From a bacterium (GTDB lineage: Bacteria; Armatimonadota; UBA5829), in NCBI GenBank assembly GCA_021372295.1, contig JAJFUS010000023.1, positions 1 through 64,000 on the forward strand: a DNA stretch of 64,000 nt, in the 5' to 3' direction. Every line of letters starts with the position of its first letter. Within the stretch, counting starts at the first letter, position 1. Shown here in pieces: positions 8,410-17,804 of this stretch. The translations under genes were made by a program, and so were the position numbers. The notes below the pieces were generated by a model. It was not told where the DNA came from, searched no databases, and worked only from the letters and a program-made list of their open reading frames with translations.

Positions 8410-8978
8410 AGTGAATCCTCGCGTTCCAGCGACTTTCGCAGTTTTTTCAGTGCATAGTGCACCCACGATTTTACGGTTCCGTCCGGCACGCCCATTACAC
8501 TGGCAATCTCATCATACGTTAGCCCCATGCGAAATTTGAGGATCACCGCGCTTCGTCGCTTCTCGGGAAGTCCATCCACCGCTCGCCATATCGCCACAGA
8601 TTCGATCTTCTTCAGCGCGATATTCTCAGTTGAGTCTTCGGTGGTCATGTATTCCGGCGGATCGTCATTGCCGTCGTCAATTTCCGAGAGCAGAGATTCG
8701 CCTCGACATTTGCGCCGCCTAAAGTCGTCCCGGATCATATTCAGGGCGATAGTGTAAAGCCATGTGCGAAAGCTCGATGTTCCGCGAAAGCCCGCTGCCG
8801 ACTGAAATACCTTCACCAAGGTAGTCTGAGCAACATCCGCCGATGCGTCCGGGTTGCCTAAATGCCTCTGCGCAAACTCCAGTAGTTTGCCGTGGTATCT
8901 GGACACCAGCACATCCATCCCGCGCCTATCCCCGGAAGCGCATCTTGCGATAAGCTCCTCATCAGACAGTTGGTTCAA
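8406..8978 (-). CDS. ECF-family RNA polymerase sigma factor
   Basis: This 190-residue sigma-70 family protein has region 2 ('MDVLVSRYHGKLLEFAQRHLGNPDASADVAQ...FRTWLYTIALNMIRDDFRRRK') and region 4 ('LPEKRRSAVILKFRMGLTYDEIASVMGVPDGTVKSWVHYALKKLR') but no region 1 or 3, which defines the ECF type. The start is TTG 8978, with AGGAGC upstream. It heads an operon with its anti-sigma factor and two zinc-ribbon membrane proteins. ECF sigma factors usually activate their own operon. Confidence 0.95.
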   Translation of the reverse strand: MNQLSDEELIARCASGDRRGMDVLVSRYHGKLLEFAQRHLGNPDASADVAQTTLVKVFQSAAGFRGTSSFRTWLYTIALNMIRDDFRRRKCRGESLLSEIDDGNDDPPEYMTTEDSTENIALKKIESVAIWRAVDGLPEKRRSAVILKFRMGLTYDEIASVMGVPDGTVKSWVHYALKKLRKSLEREDSL

Positions 8979-9025
8979 ACGTCAGTTGCTCCTATTCCCA
9001 CTCTCTCAATTAGTTAGATGATGGA

Positions 9026-9050
9026 AACGATTGGATCGTTGAGTATTATA
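9026..9050 (-). promoter_or_regulatory. Possible promoter -10 and operator-like inverted repeat before the ECF sigma gene
   Basis: On the minus strand a TATAAT (9050-9045) is followed at once by the perfect inverted repeat AACGAT-CCA-ATCGTT (9040-9026). It lies about 50 nt upstream of the sigma start. No good -35 box sits at the normal distance, so either an activator or a different sigma factor would be needed. Confidence 0.3.
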
Positions 9051-9060
9051 GAGGAATTAT

Positions 9061-10722
9061 TCAGTAAGTGGGGTCAAACCTGCGGAAAATGAGGCCGGAG
9101 ATGGTTACGCCAAACGCGCCCATTGCAATGTTGCATATTGACGCAACGATTGCGGCGGTCAGGTAGGAAGTCCTCAACACATAAATGCAGACCGTGCCGA
9201 GCACTATCGTAGGCAGAGCGGCAATCGATACCAGAATAAACGATAATATGCCGCTGATAAAGTTCGGGACCGGGTCACGAGTATCGGGGTACAAAATGCC
9301 GGCAATGGCAGTCATAGACACATTAGCAAACCCCAAAAAGGGCGCGCTCAGAGTGCAGGCGACAAGCACGGGGCCGCGAGTTTCGGGGATAATCGTCCAC
9401 ATCGCCCCGGAAAACATCAGCACCCCGGCGGTCAAATATATTACCGAGTTCATCGTCTGAGCCAGCATTATTTTCCAGGCCGCTATGGGCATTGACTTCA
9501 CGATATTCGCTTGCTTGAGCTCAAGGCGCATTTCAGTGGGCGCCATCATAGAGAGAATCCACACAACGTAGAGCAGCGCGGCAGGTATATAGGTCAGCAT
9601 ACTTGTGGCTGTCTCCGTAAAGCTGTGCCGGATTATCACTGCTATGACAATCGGCGCGATCAGCATAATCCCCAGTTGCCCTTTAGATACGCGATATCGC
9701 AGCAGCAGGCTTTTCCATATCAGAGCGCTCGCGCCCCTGCCAAATGGCGGTATGCCCAACCCCGAGGCTCGCTTTGTTCCCTTTGAGCGAAGGATGTCCA
9801 TGCGGAGTCCGGCGAAGTCGCCTAATCGCATTGCCTGACGTCTTCGCGCCGCTGTTACGCTGATCCCGAGCGACGGCTCGTATATGTTCTCCTTGCGGGA
9901 CATCAACAGCACGAAGCTCGCCCCCGCAAATACCCACAGAAAAGCGAGGCAGATCCAGTCTTCTATAGTCAATCCCGAAAGCGGCGCTAACAAAAGCACT
10001 GCGCACCACCTGGCAGGGGCAAAGACAAAGTTTATGACGGGCGAATTTGCCGCCCACAAAACACTCGCGTAACTGCTGCCAGTAGCAATATATTGATATA
10101 CACCATACACAAACGCCGAGATCGGCCCGATAAAAAGCAGCGCCTTTATGACAATTCCCGCCTGTTTGAGCCGCTCGAAACCGAATGTAAAGATGATATT
10201 GATGGTGTGAGAAATGTTTACCACCGTCACAAACAGCGCCGTCAGTCCCGCGATGCTCGCCAGGCCCCACGGCATCATCTTTACCCCGAGCGCTCCATAT
10301 AACGAGCTTCCCACCACCAGAAACCCAAAGGTGACGTAAAAGCCATACTTGATATAGTCGCGCAAAAGCTGCATGAGCAGAACATGTCTCCGGCTGATAG
10401 GCGTGGGAAAGAGAAAGTCTATGTGAGCGAGCGAAAATATGAGTGTGCCGGAGCTGAATGCGCTGTATATTACAATCATACATCCCACACTGAGCATAAT
10501 AAAGAGAATCGGCTCCAGGTTTTCTGCAGGAATAGCCTGCAATAAGCCGAAATCAGGATGCCTGGAACGCCCCGCGCCGGAAAACACCACCAACCCTTGT
10601 ATCAGCATTGAGACGACGTACACAACCATTAGCACCAACGGAATCAACCGCTTCGGGCTGCGAGTGGAATTCTTTATGGAATTGACGATCTGTCTCAGTT
10701 CAAGATATAGCAGGGGCCTCAA
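9061..10722 (-). CDS. ABC transporter permease, large ABC-2 type exporter
   Basis: This 553-residue polytopic protein has about 12 hydrophobic segments and begins 'MRPLLYLELRQIVNSIKNSTRSP'. It belongs to the putative ABC-exporter permeases that pair with a separate ABC-2 type ATPase. The start is TTG, preceded by AGAGGAAA. The ATPase gene ends 20 bp upstream, so the pair forms one transcription unit. Substrate is unknown. Permeases of this long form are often linked to export of peptides or lipids, but nothing here fixes that. Confidence 0.85.
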   Translation of the reverse strand: MRPLLYLELRQIVNSIKNSTRSPKRLIPLVLMVVYVVSMLIQGLVVFSGAGRSRHPDFGLLQAIPAENLEPILFIMLSVGCMIVIYSAFSSGTLIFSLAHIDFLFPTPISRRHVLLMQLLRDYIKYGFYVTFGFLVVGSSLYGALGVKMMPWGLASIAGLTALFVTVVNISHTINIIFTFGFERLKQAGIVIKALLFIGPISAFVYGVYQYIATGSSYASVLWAANSPVINFVFAPARWCAVLLLAPLSGLTIEDWICLAFLWVFAGASFVLLMSRKENIYEPSLGISVTAARRRQAMRLGDFAGLRMDILRSKGTKRASGLGIPPFGRGASALIWKSLLLRYRVSKGQLGIMLIAPIVIAVIIRHSFTETATSMLTYIPAALLYVVWILSMMAPTEMRLELKQANIVKSMPIAAWKIMLAQTMNSVIYLTAGVLMFSGAMWTIIPETRGPVLVACTLSAPFLGFANVSMTAIAGILYPDTRDPVPNFISGILSFILVSIAALPTIVLGTVCIYVLRTSYLTAAIVASICNIAMGAFGVTISGLIFRRFDPTY

Positions 10723-10742
10723 GAGTTTTCCTCTATAATTAT

Positions 10743-11498
10743 CTATAACGGCGCAGTCGAATGCTCCGCGGTCGATTCCTCTTCAGTGAGAGTCAGAAAT
10801 ACGTCTTCGAGGGTCGCGTCGTTACGCATCCTGGCCTGCTCGTGCAGTGTCTCCAGGTTTCCCTCTGCAAGAATCCTGCCGCCGCGAATGATTATGATCC
10901 TGTCGCAGAGTCGTTCGGCGGTGTCAAGCATGTGCGTGCTGATTAGTATCGACCGCCCCGCGCCGCGCGCATCCGCAATCATTTCCTTAAGCTCGTGGAC
11001 GCCCTTTGGGTCGATACCGATCAGAGGCTCGTCCAAGAGGATTACACTGGCGTCATGGATGAACGCGCACGCTATTGCCAGCTTCTGTTTCATTCCTTTG
11101 GAAAGGCTTAGAACGAGGTCTTTTCGCTTCTCATATAGGTCGAACCGGCGCAAAAGAGCCTCGGCACGCTGGTCGAAACGATCCATCGTCTGATAGGCCA
11201 TTGCGATGAATCTCAAGTGCTCGATTACCGTGAGCATTTCGTATGGGGTGGGAACTTCCGGCACAAACGCAATGCGTCGTTTGACCTCTTCCTCGTTGTG
11301 TTCAAGGTCGAGACCGTCGATTTCGATCCTGCCTTCAGACGGCTGGACGATACCTGTCACGCAGCGCAGGATAGTCGTCTTGCCTGCGCCGTTCGGGCCC
11401 AGAAGTCCGACTATCTCGCCGTCGCGCACCTCGAACGTAAGATCGTCTACAGCGAGGGTCTTTTTATAGTATTTGACCAGATTCGATACTTTAAGCAC
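10743..11498 (-). CDS. ABC transporter ATP-binding protein (ABC-2 exporter)
   Basis: This cytoplasmic ATPase of about 251 residues has Walker A GPNGAGKTT, the signature-region motif 'LSLSKGMKQKLAIA' (variant of LSGGQ), Walker B VILLDEP and the switch histidine ('ISTHML'). It powers the permease encoded next to it. A GTG at 11498 has CGGAG at good spacing and fits the family N-terminus 'LKVSNLVKYY'. The in-frame ATG at 11519 adds seven residues but has no ribosome-binding site. Confidence 0.92.
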   Translation of the reverse strand: MLKVSNLVKYYKKTLAVDDLTFEVRDGEIVGLLGPNGAGKTTILRCVTGIVQPSEGRIEIDGLDLEHNEEEVKRRIAFVPEVPTPYEMLTVIEHLRFIAMAYQTMDRFDQRAEALLRRFDLYEKRKDLVLSLSKGMKQKLAIACAFIHDASVILLDEPLIGIDPKGVHELKEMIADARGAGRSILISTHMLDTAERLCDRIIIIRGGRILAEGNLETLHEQARMRNDATLEDVFLTLTEEESTAEHSTAPL

Positions 11499-11594
11499 AC
11501 ATTCACTCCGACACGGCATACATTCGTTAGAATGGATTTACCCACCGCGGGTTCCATGAATTGAGTTCTTTGTGGAATACTCGAAGTCCTGCTC

Positions 11595-11801
11595 TCAGGA
11601 GGCGAAAACGAACTCGGTCTCATTCGTGACAAGCACCGGCCCCTCGGGGACAGTTGCGTGCACGGAATAGACCGTTATGGGGTCGCCGGAGTTTATTACG
11701 CGCCCAAGAGCGCTCAGACGAGCCGCGCACCTGTAAAACTGCGGGACGTTGTCCTGAGACTGTCTCAGAATCACAACTTTCGCGTTGGGTCGATTGGGCA
11801 T
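11595..11801 (-). CDS. Small hypothetical protein (68 aa)
   Basis: This 68-residue soluble protein, 'MPNRPNAKVVILRQSQDNVPQFYR...', is not one I recognise. The ATG at 11801 has AAGGAG 9 nt upstream; an ATG six codons earlier overlaps that site. The sequence is rich in beta-forming residues, with no signal peptide, membrane segment or metal motif. It lies 50 bp downstream of hemB and on the same strand, so it may be the distal gene of the lipA-hemB operon. Confidence 0.65.
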   Translation of the reverse strand: MPNRPNAKVVILRQSQDNVPQFYRCAARLSALGRVINSGDPITVYSVHATVPEGPVLVTNETEFVFAS

Positions 11802-11852
11802 GTCTGAATGCTCCTTCATAGTGACCCGAATATACCCCAGCTTGACAAAACT

Positions 11853-12830
11853 CTAAACGTTTCGTTGCCAATGCGCGAAATCTTTTGCCGAATATGTGAT
11901 GATGAGGTCTGCCCCGGCGCGTTTGATCGACGTAAGTATCTCAGTCGTGACGCGGCGTTCATCAATATATCCGGCCTGCGCCGCCGCTTTGACCATGCAA
12001 TACTCGCCAGACACATTATACGCAGCAATCGGCACATCGAACGACATACGCGCGTCACTGATCACGTCCAGATACGAAAGTGCGGGCTTGACCATAACAA
12101 TATCGGCTCCCTCTTCAATGTCCAACGCAATCTCTTTTGACGCCTCGCGGCGGTTTGGCGGGTCCATCTGGTAGCTCGACCTGTCACCAAACTGAGGTGA
12201 GCAGCCTGCAGCATCCCTGAATGGACCATAAAACCCCGAAGCGAACTTCGCGGAATAGGCCATAATCGGTGTGTTGATGAAACCGTGATCGTCGAGAGCC
12301 TCGCGGATCGCCATAACCCGCCCGTCCATCATATCCGACGGCGCGACAATATCCGATCCAGCCTCGGCATGCGAGACAGCCGTTCGCGCGATCAGGTCGA
12401 GGGTTTCGTCATTAAGTATCTCGCCGTCGCGCACAATTCCACAATGACCATGCGACGTATATTCACACAGGCAGACGTCGGTTATCACGACAAGCTCCGG
12501 CACCTCGTTTTTAAGTCTTGAAACCGCTCGCTGCACGATGCCGTCGCGAGCATAAGCTTCTGAGCCGTATTCGTCCTTGTGATCGGGCAAACCGAAGATC
12601 AGCACGGCAGGGATTCCAAGATCTCGCACGGACTTCGCTTCTTCACATATAGCGTCTACGCTGAAGTGATATACTCCCGGCATCGACGGCACCTGCAGCT
12701 TCACATCCAGCCCGGGAGCCACAAACAAGGGATATATCAGGTCGTCCACGGACACGGAAATCTCGCGCATCATCCGGCGCAGAGTGTCGGATGCGCGCAG
12801 TCTTCTCATTCGGTTTATCGGAAACGACAT
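11853..12830 (-). CDS. hemB: Delta-aminolevulinic acid dehydratase (porphobilinogen synthase)
   Basis: This 325-residue cytoplasmic enzyme condenses two 5-aminolevulinates to porphobilinogen in tetrapyrrole synthesis. The zinc-type site is visible ([12 protein letters not shown]). So are both active-site lysine contexts, '[17 protein letters not shown]' and '[10 protein letters not shown]' (the Schiff-base lysine). Length is normal. It begins 10 bp after lipA. hemL, the enzyme supplying its substrate, lies far away at 58530. Confidence 0.97.
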   Translation of the reverse strand: MSFPINRMRRLRASDTLRRMMREISVSVDDLIYPLFVAPGLDVKLQVPSMPGVYHFSVDAICEEAKSVRDLGIPAVLIFGLPDHKDEYGSEAYARDGIVQRAVSRLKNEVPELVVITDVCLCEYTSHGHCGIVRDGEILNDETLDLIARTAVSHAEAGSDIVAPSDMMDGRVMAIREALDDHGFINTPIMAYSAKFASGFYGPFRDAAGCSPQFGDRSSYQMDPPNRREASKEIALDIEEGADIVMVKPALSYLDVISDARMSFDVPIAAYNVSGEYCMVKAAAQAGYIDERRVTTEILTSIKRAGADLIITYSAKDFAHWQRNV

Positions 12831-12840
12831 ATTTGACCTT

Positions 12841-13686
12841 TCATATTTGCCGGTCGGCGTGGTATGAGCTTCTCACCAGAGGTCCCGACTCCACATGCGC
12901 AAAACCCATATCGAGACCGATGCGTTCCAACTCTGAAAACTCTTCGGGAGTATAGTATCTGGAAATGGGAACATGCCCGCCGGACGGAGCAAGATATTGC
13001 CCTATTGTGAGAATATCGCACTGGGCAGAGCGCAAATCGCGCATGGTTTGGACGATTTCGTCCCATTGCTCTCCAGCTCCAACCATTATACCCGACTTCG
13101 TGTGCACCAACGGAGCCATCCGCTTCGCGTGCCTGATAACTTCCAGCGATCGGGAATATATCGCCTGCGGACGCACCGACGGATAACATCGCTCCACAGT
13201 TTCTACGTTATGGTTGAGTATCTCCGGGTTCGCATCCAGCACGACTTTGAGCGCGGCATCGTCACCTTGCAAATCGGGAATCAGGACTTCTACCGAGCAT
13301 TTGTCCAACGATTGATGGATCAGCCGGATCGTCTCGGCAAAAATATGCGCGCCGCCGTCGGCAAGATCATCGCGTGTGACACTGGTGATGACCGCATGAT
13401 GAAGTTTCAAGTGCGTTACCGCGTCGGCAACACGTCGAGGCTCGTCTTCGTCCACACGGTCGGGTTTACCATGATTGACGGCGCAGAACCGGCAGTTGCG
13501 TGTACACGTATTTCCCAGGATCATAAAGGTGGCTGTGCGGGAGTGCCAGCATTCACCTATATTGGGGCAATTGGCGCTCTGACAAACAGTATGCAGCTTG
13601 GCGCTTTCAACCAACCGCTTTACTTCAACATAGTTTTCGCCCTGCGGGGCCTTGGCTTTGATCCAGTCGGGACGGCGTTGGGTCAT
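12841..13686 (-). CDS. lipA: Lipoyl synthase
   Basis: This 281-residue radical-SAM enzyme inserts two sulfurs into octanoyl groups on lipoyl domains. It has both clusters: the auxiliary cluster motif C-x4-C-x5-C ([12 protein letters not shown]) and the radical-SAM motif CTRNCRFC. '[15 protein letters not shown]' and the C-terminal '[11 protein letters not shown]' are typical of the family. The start is ATG 13686. The gene is immediately upstream of hemB on the same strand. lipB is not in the window. Confidence 0.97.
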   Translation of the reverse strand: MTQRRPDWIKAKAPQGENYVEVKRLVESAKLHTVCQSANCPNIGECWHSRTATFMILGNTCTRNCRFCAVNHGKPDRVDEDEPRRVADAVTHLKLHHAVITSVTRDDLADGGAHIFAETIRLIHQSLDKCSVEVLIPDLQGDDAALKVVLDANPEILNHNVETVERCYPSVRPQAIYSRSLEVIRHAKRMAPLVHTKSGIMVGAGEQWDEIVQTMRDLRSAQCDILTIGQYLAPSGGHVPISRYYTPEEFSELERIGLDMGFAHVESGPLVRSSYHADRQI

Positions 13687-13783
13687 TGCTTCACCAGCTT
13701 ATAAAATCGTTAAGAAATTATACCACAAGCAGAAGCAATTTGAAGTCGGCCCTGCGTTATGGGTGCGTGTCAAAAATGGGGAG

Positions 13784-13992
13784 ATTTGGGGCTCTGCCCC
13801 AAACCCTGCCAGAGACCCTGTCTCTGGACTCTGCAAGGAAACCATGTTTCCTTTGACCTTCTGACCCGAACTTAATAATCCCCTTAAGGGGATTATTAAG
13901 TTCGATACGGGGGTCCAGGGTCCATGCGGCTCCTGGCGGGATCCAAGGGCAGAGCCATTGGTCAGGAGTCTGAGGGTTTCACCCTCAGATCA
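13784..13992 (-). repeat. Multi-hairpin repeat element, copy B (full, inverted)
   Basis: This roughly 209-bp element occupies most of the lipA/HD-GYP gap and is the inverse of the copy at 54770-54976. In + order it has hairpins TTGGGGCTCTGCCCCAA (13786-13802), CCAGAGAC/GTCTCTGG (13809-13827), and AAGGAAAC/GTTTCCTT. A 38-nt perfect palindrome centred on TTAA (13867-13904), a GC-rich fold, and CTGAGGGTTTCACCCTCAG (13970-13988) follow. No coding potential is seen. On the minus strand it follows the HD-GYP stop codon and could act as a terminator or as an RNA 3' end. Confidence 0.85.
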
Positions 13993-14032
13993 CTTTCCTC
14001 ACATTTGACATACACCTACGTTATGAGCGCAC

Positions 14033-15262
14033 TTAAGCCGCCATTACGAGTTCCTGGCAGAGGCCGCCATCGCCAGCGAGATCAACCATAGCATCAACAA
14101 CGTCCGAGTCGAACTGCGTCCCGGCGTTTTGTTGAAGGCGAATCACAGCGGCTTTGGGACTAAGCATTCTGTCGCTTCTGGCCGAAATCATTGCATCGAA
14201 CGCATCCACGGCGCTTAATATACGCGAAACAAGCGGGATTCGCTCGCCCGTAAGGCCGTCGGGATATCCTTTGCCATCGTATCTCTCGTGATCGTGCCCG
14301 GCGATTTCACCCAGGGCTTCCATCTCAGGACAATCCGGCACGCATTTGAAAGTCTTTATGGTCATAGCGGCGTGAGCGCGAACAAGCGCGAGTTCTTTGT
14401 CGCTTATTCTGCCGGTACGATTGACCAAATCCGCCGGAAGCCCCAATCGACCGCAATCGTGCACCAGGCCAGCGCGGTACGCCATATGCACATCTTCCGC
14501 CAACATATTCATGTGCTTGGCAAGCGCTTGCGCATAACGCGCAGTCCTGATGGAATGCCCTTTCGTGGCAGGGTCTTTGAGATCGACAAGCGCCGCAACC
14601 AGGTGCAGGATTCTCTCGATGCCTTCGTCGTTGTCCAACTCTCCGGGAATTTTGAGTTCCGCACATGTCTGCGCAATCAGTTTCGAAAGCGATTTCTGAT
14701 CCAGAAGTTGTGAGTAAAATGCAGTATCTTTTGTCGAACCCACAAAAGCTGCCCACAAGTCGTTGGACCAGGCGCAACCTGTCAGTCCGGCAAGGGAATG
14801 CAATCCTTTTGCAAAACTCGCGCGATTACTGAAACATCCGGCTGTGTCGGCGGCGTCTGCTATATGAAGTATCTGGCTTCCTAATGGAATCTCGTCTTGC
14901 ATTAGCTTGTCGGGAAAACCGCGTCCATCCCACCATTCGTGGTGCGATCTCACAATTCCCGCCGCTTCGCTCATGCCTGGCAGCCATTGAAGAATTGCCG
15001 ATCCTCGCTGAGGATGCGCACATATATGATGGTCTATAGTCTGCAAATTCAGCGTATCATACGCTGTAATATGCTTTATCGCTCCAACTGCGCCGATGTC
15101 TTGAAGAAGGCCGGCGTAGAATACATCATTTCGAATGTCCGGGGCTATGATCGAAGCCAGGTATTGACCCAACAGCGCAACGCGCCACGAGTGATGACAA
15201 CTACCCTCCGGGTTCAGATCAGTCATGTAAGATACTGCCGCCAGTAGTTGTGACGGATGCAT
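14033..15262 (-). CDS. Tandem HD-GYP domain protein (putative c-di-GMP phosphodiesterase)
   Basis: This 409-residue protein is built from two HD-GYP-like units. The first (about 20-140) keeps 'HHEWWDGRGFP' (107-117) but has QD in place of the catalytic HD (Q54-D55). The second (about 235-395) is intact, with HD at 268-269, 'HDHERYDGKGYPDG' and 'ILSAVDAFDAM'. The likely activity is cyclic-di-GMP hydrolysis by the second domain, with the first acting as a sensor or scaffold; this is an inference. The start is ATG 15262, with GAGGAAA upstream; the frame is open further upstream to 15451 but lacks a site. No membrane segment is seen. Confidence 0.88.
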   Translation of the reverse strand: MHPSQLLAAVSYMTDLNPEGSCHHSWRVALLGQYLASIIAPDIRNDVFYAGLLQDIGAVGAIKHITAYDTLNLQTIDHHICAHPQRGSAILQWLPGMSEAAGIVRSHHEWWDGRGFPDKLMQDEIPLGSQILHIADAADTAGCFSNRASFAKGLHSLAGLTGCAWSNDLWAAFVGSTKDTAFYSQLLDQKSLSKLIAQTCAELKIPGELDNDEGIERILHLVAALVDLKDPATKGHSIRTARYAQALAKHMNMLAEDVHMAYRAGLVHDCGRLGLPADLVNRTGRISDKELALVRAHAAMTIKTFKCVPDCPEMEALGEIAGHDHERYDGKGYPDGLTGERIPLVSRILSAVDAFDAMISARSDRMLSPKAAVIRLQQNAGTQFDSDVVDAMVDLAGDGGLCQELVMAA

Positions 15263-15466
15263 AGATATTTCCTCGATATTAAAAGATGCGGATTGAATGA
15301 AGCTGTTACCACAACTTGTTTGTATGGACACAGCCTTATATTTATTCCATATTCGGAGGGGATGTACCAGGGGCGCAGAAGAAATACTTGCGAAGCGGAT
15401 AGCGAGAGTTTGGAAGATGGGTCGAAGACAGACTCTCCGACCCAATTGCAATCGTCTTGTACCAGA

Positions 15467-17140
<1,674 letters not shown>

Positions 17141-17145
17141 ACTCT

Positions 17146-17430
17146 CTACTCCTTGATTGCATAGATGGAATCCTGATCCAGGATCACATAATCCTTGCCG
17201 CCCACTGTAACTTCAGTGCCGCCGTATTTGGCATAGATCACCTTATCGCCGGCTTTCACCGACATTGCTGCACGTGAGCCGTCATCAAGTACCTTGCCCG
17301 GACCGATTGCAATCACCACGCCCTCCTGGGGCTTTTTCTTTGCGGTGTCCGGCAGGATAATTCCACCGGCGCTCTTTGCCTCTTCCTCCAATGGTTCAAC
17401 GACCACTTTGTCCGCGAGAGGTCTAATCAT
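17146..17430 (-). CDS. groES: Co-chaperonin GroES, copy 2
   Basis: This 94-residue GroES has 'MIRPLADKVVVEPLEEEAKSAGGIILPDTAKKKPQEGVV' and a C-terminal 'GDKVIYAKYGGTEVTVGGKDYVILDQDSIYAIKE'. The start is ATG 17430, with GGAGGT 10 nt upstream. A GTG four codons earlier lies inside that ribosome-binding site and is rejected. It is first in an operon with groEL2, behind its own promoter and CIRCE. Confidence 0.97.
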   Translation of the reverse strand: MIRPLADKVVVEPLEEEAKSAGGIILPDTAKKKPQEGVVIAIGPGKVLDDGSRAAMSVKAGDKVIYAKYGGTEVTVGGKDYVILDQDSIYAIKE

Positions 17431-17473
17431 TTGTATCTGCACCTCCTGTAGAGATTATATTGAGTACACTCAA

Positions 17474-17500
17474 TTAGCACTCTGGTGTTTTGAGTGCTAA
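17474..17500 (-). promoter_or_regulatory. CIRCE operator of groESL2
   Basis: The sequence is a perfect TTAGCACTC-N9-GAGTGCTAA repeat, 43 bp upstream of the groES2 start and 4 nt downstream of the -10 box. Together with the site at 160-186 it puts both chaperonin operons under HrcA. Confidence 0.97.
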
Positions 17501-17504
17501 AGAT

Positions 17505-17534
17505 ATTTTAGTGAATTGGCATTCGGCTTGTCAA
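17505..17534 (-). promoter_or_regulatory. Sigma-70 promoter of groESL2
   Basis: On the minus strand TTGACA (17534-17529) and TAAAAT (17510-17505) are 18 nt apart, and CIRCE lies directly downstream. The spacing and -10 hexamer are the same as in groESL1. Confidence 0.85.
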
Positions 17535-17715
17535 GCGCTTGTTCCAATTGGATTGGCGGCAGAACTCAGACAACCACGCCGTACCATCAAAGCCATTGGA
17601 CAGCCCTTTCGTTTTCGCACAGGCAGTATAACTTATAAGGTGTCTAATGAAGATAGAGTATGCGGAACCATAATGACGAACACCTCTGGAGAAGGGTATG
17701 ATGCTGCGGAAATTG

Positions 17716-17744
17716 TTGACATTGTTTAGGCAAACTAATAGTAT
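17716..17744 (+). promoter_or_regulatory. Sigma-70 promoter of the GH2 glycosidase gene
   Basis: TTGACA (17716-17721) and TAGTAT (17739-17744) are 17 nt apart, about 60 bp before the start codon. The rest of the 17535-17804 gap shows nothing I can name apart from the AGAGGAGG ribosome-binding site just before the ATG. Confidence 0.65.
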
Positions 17745-17804
17745 GAAGTGGCTAAGTTACAAAAACCGATGTTTGTTGGATGCCACTGATAAGAGGAGGA
17801 CTTC

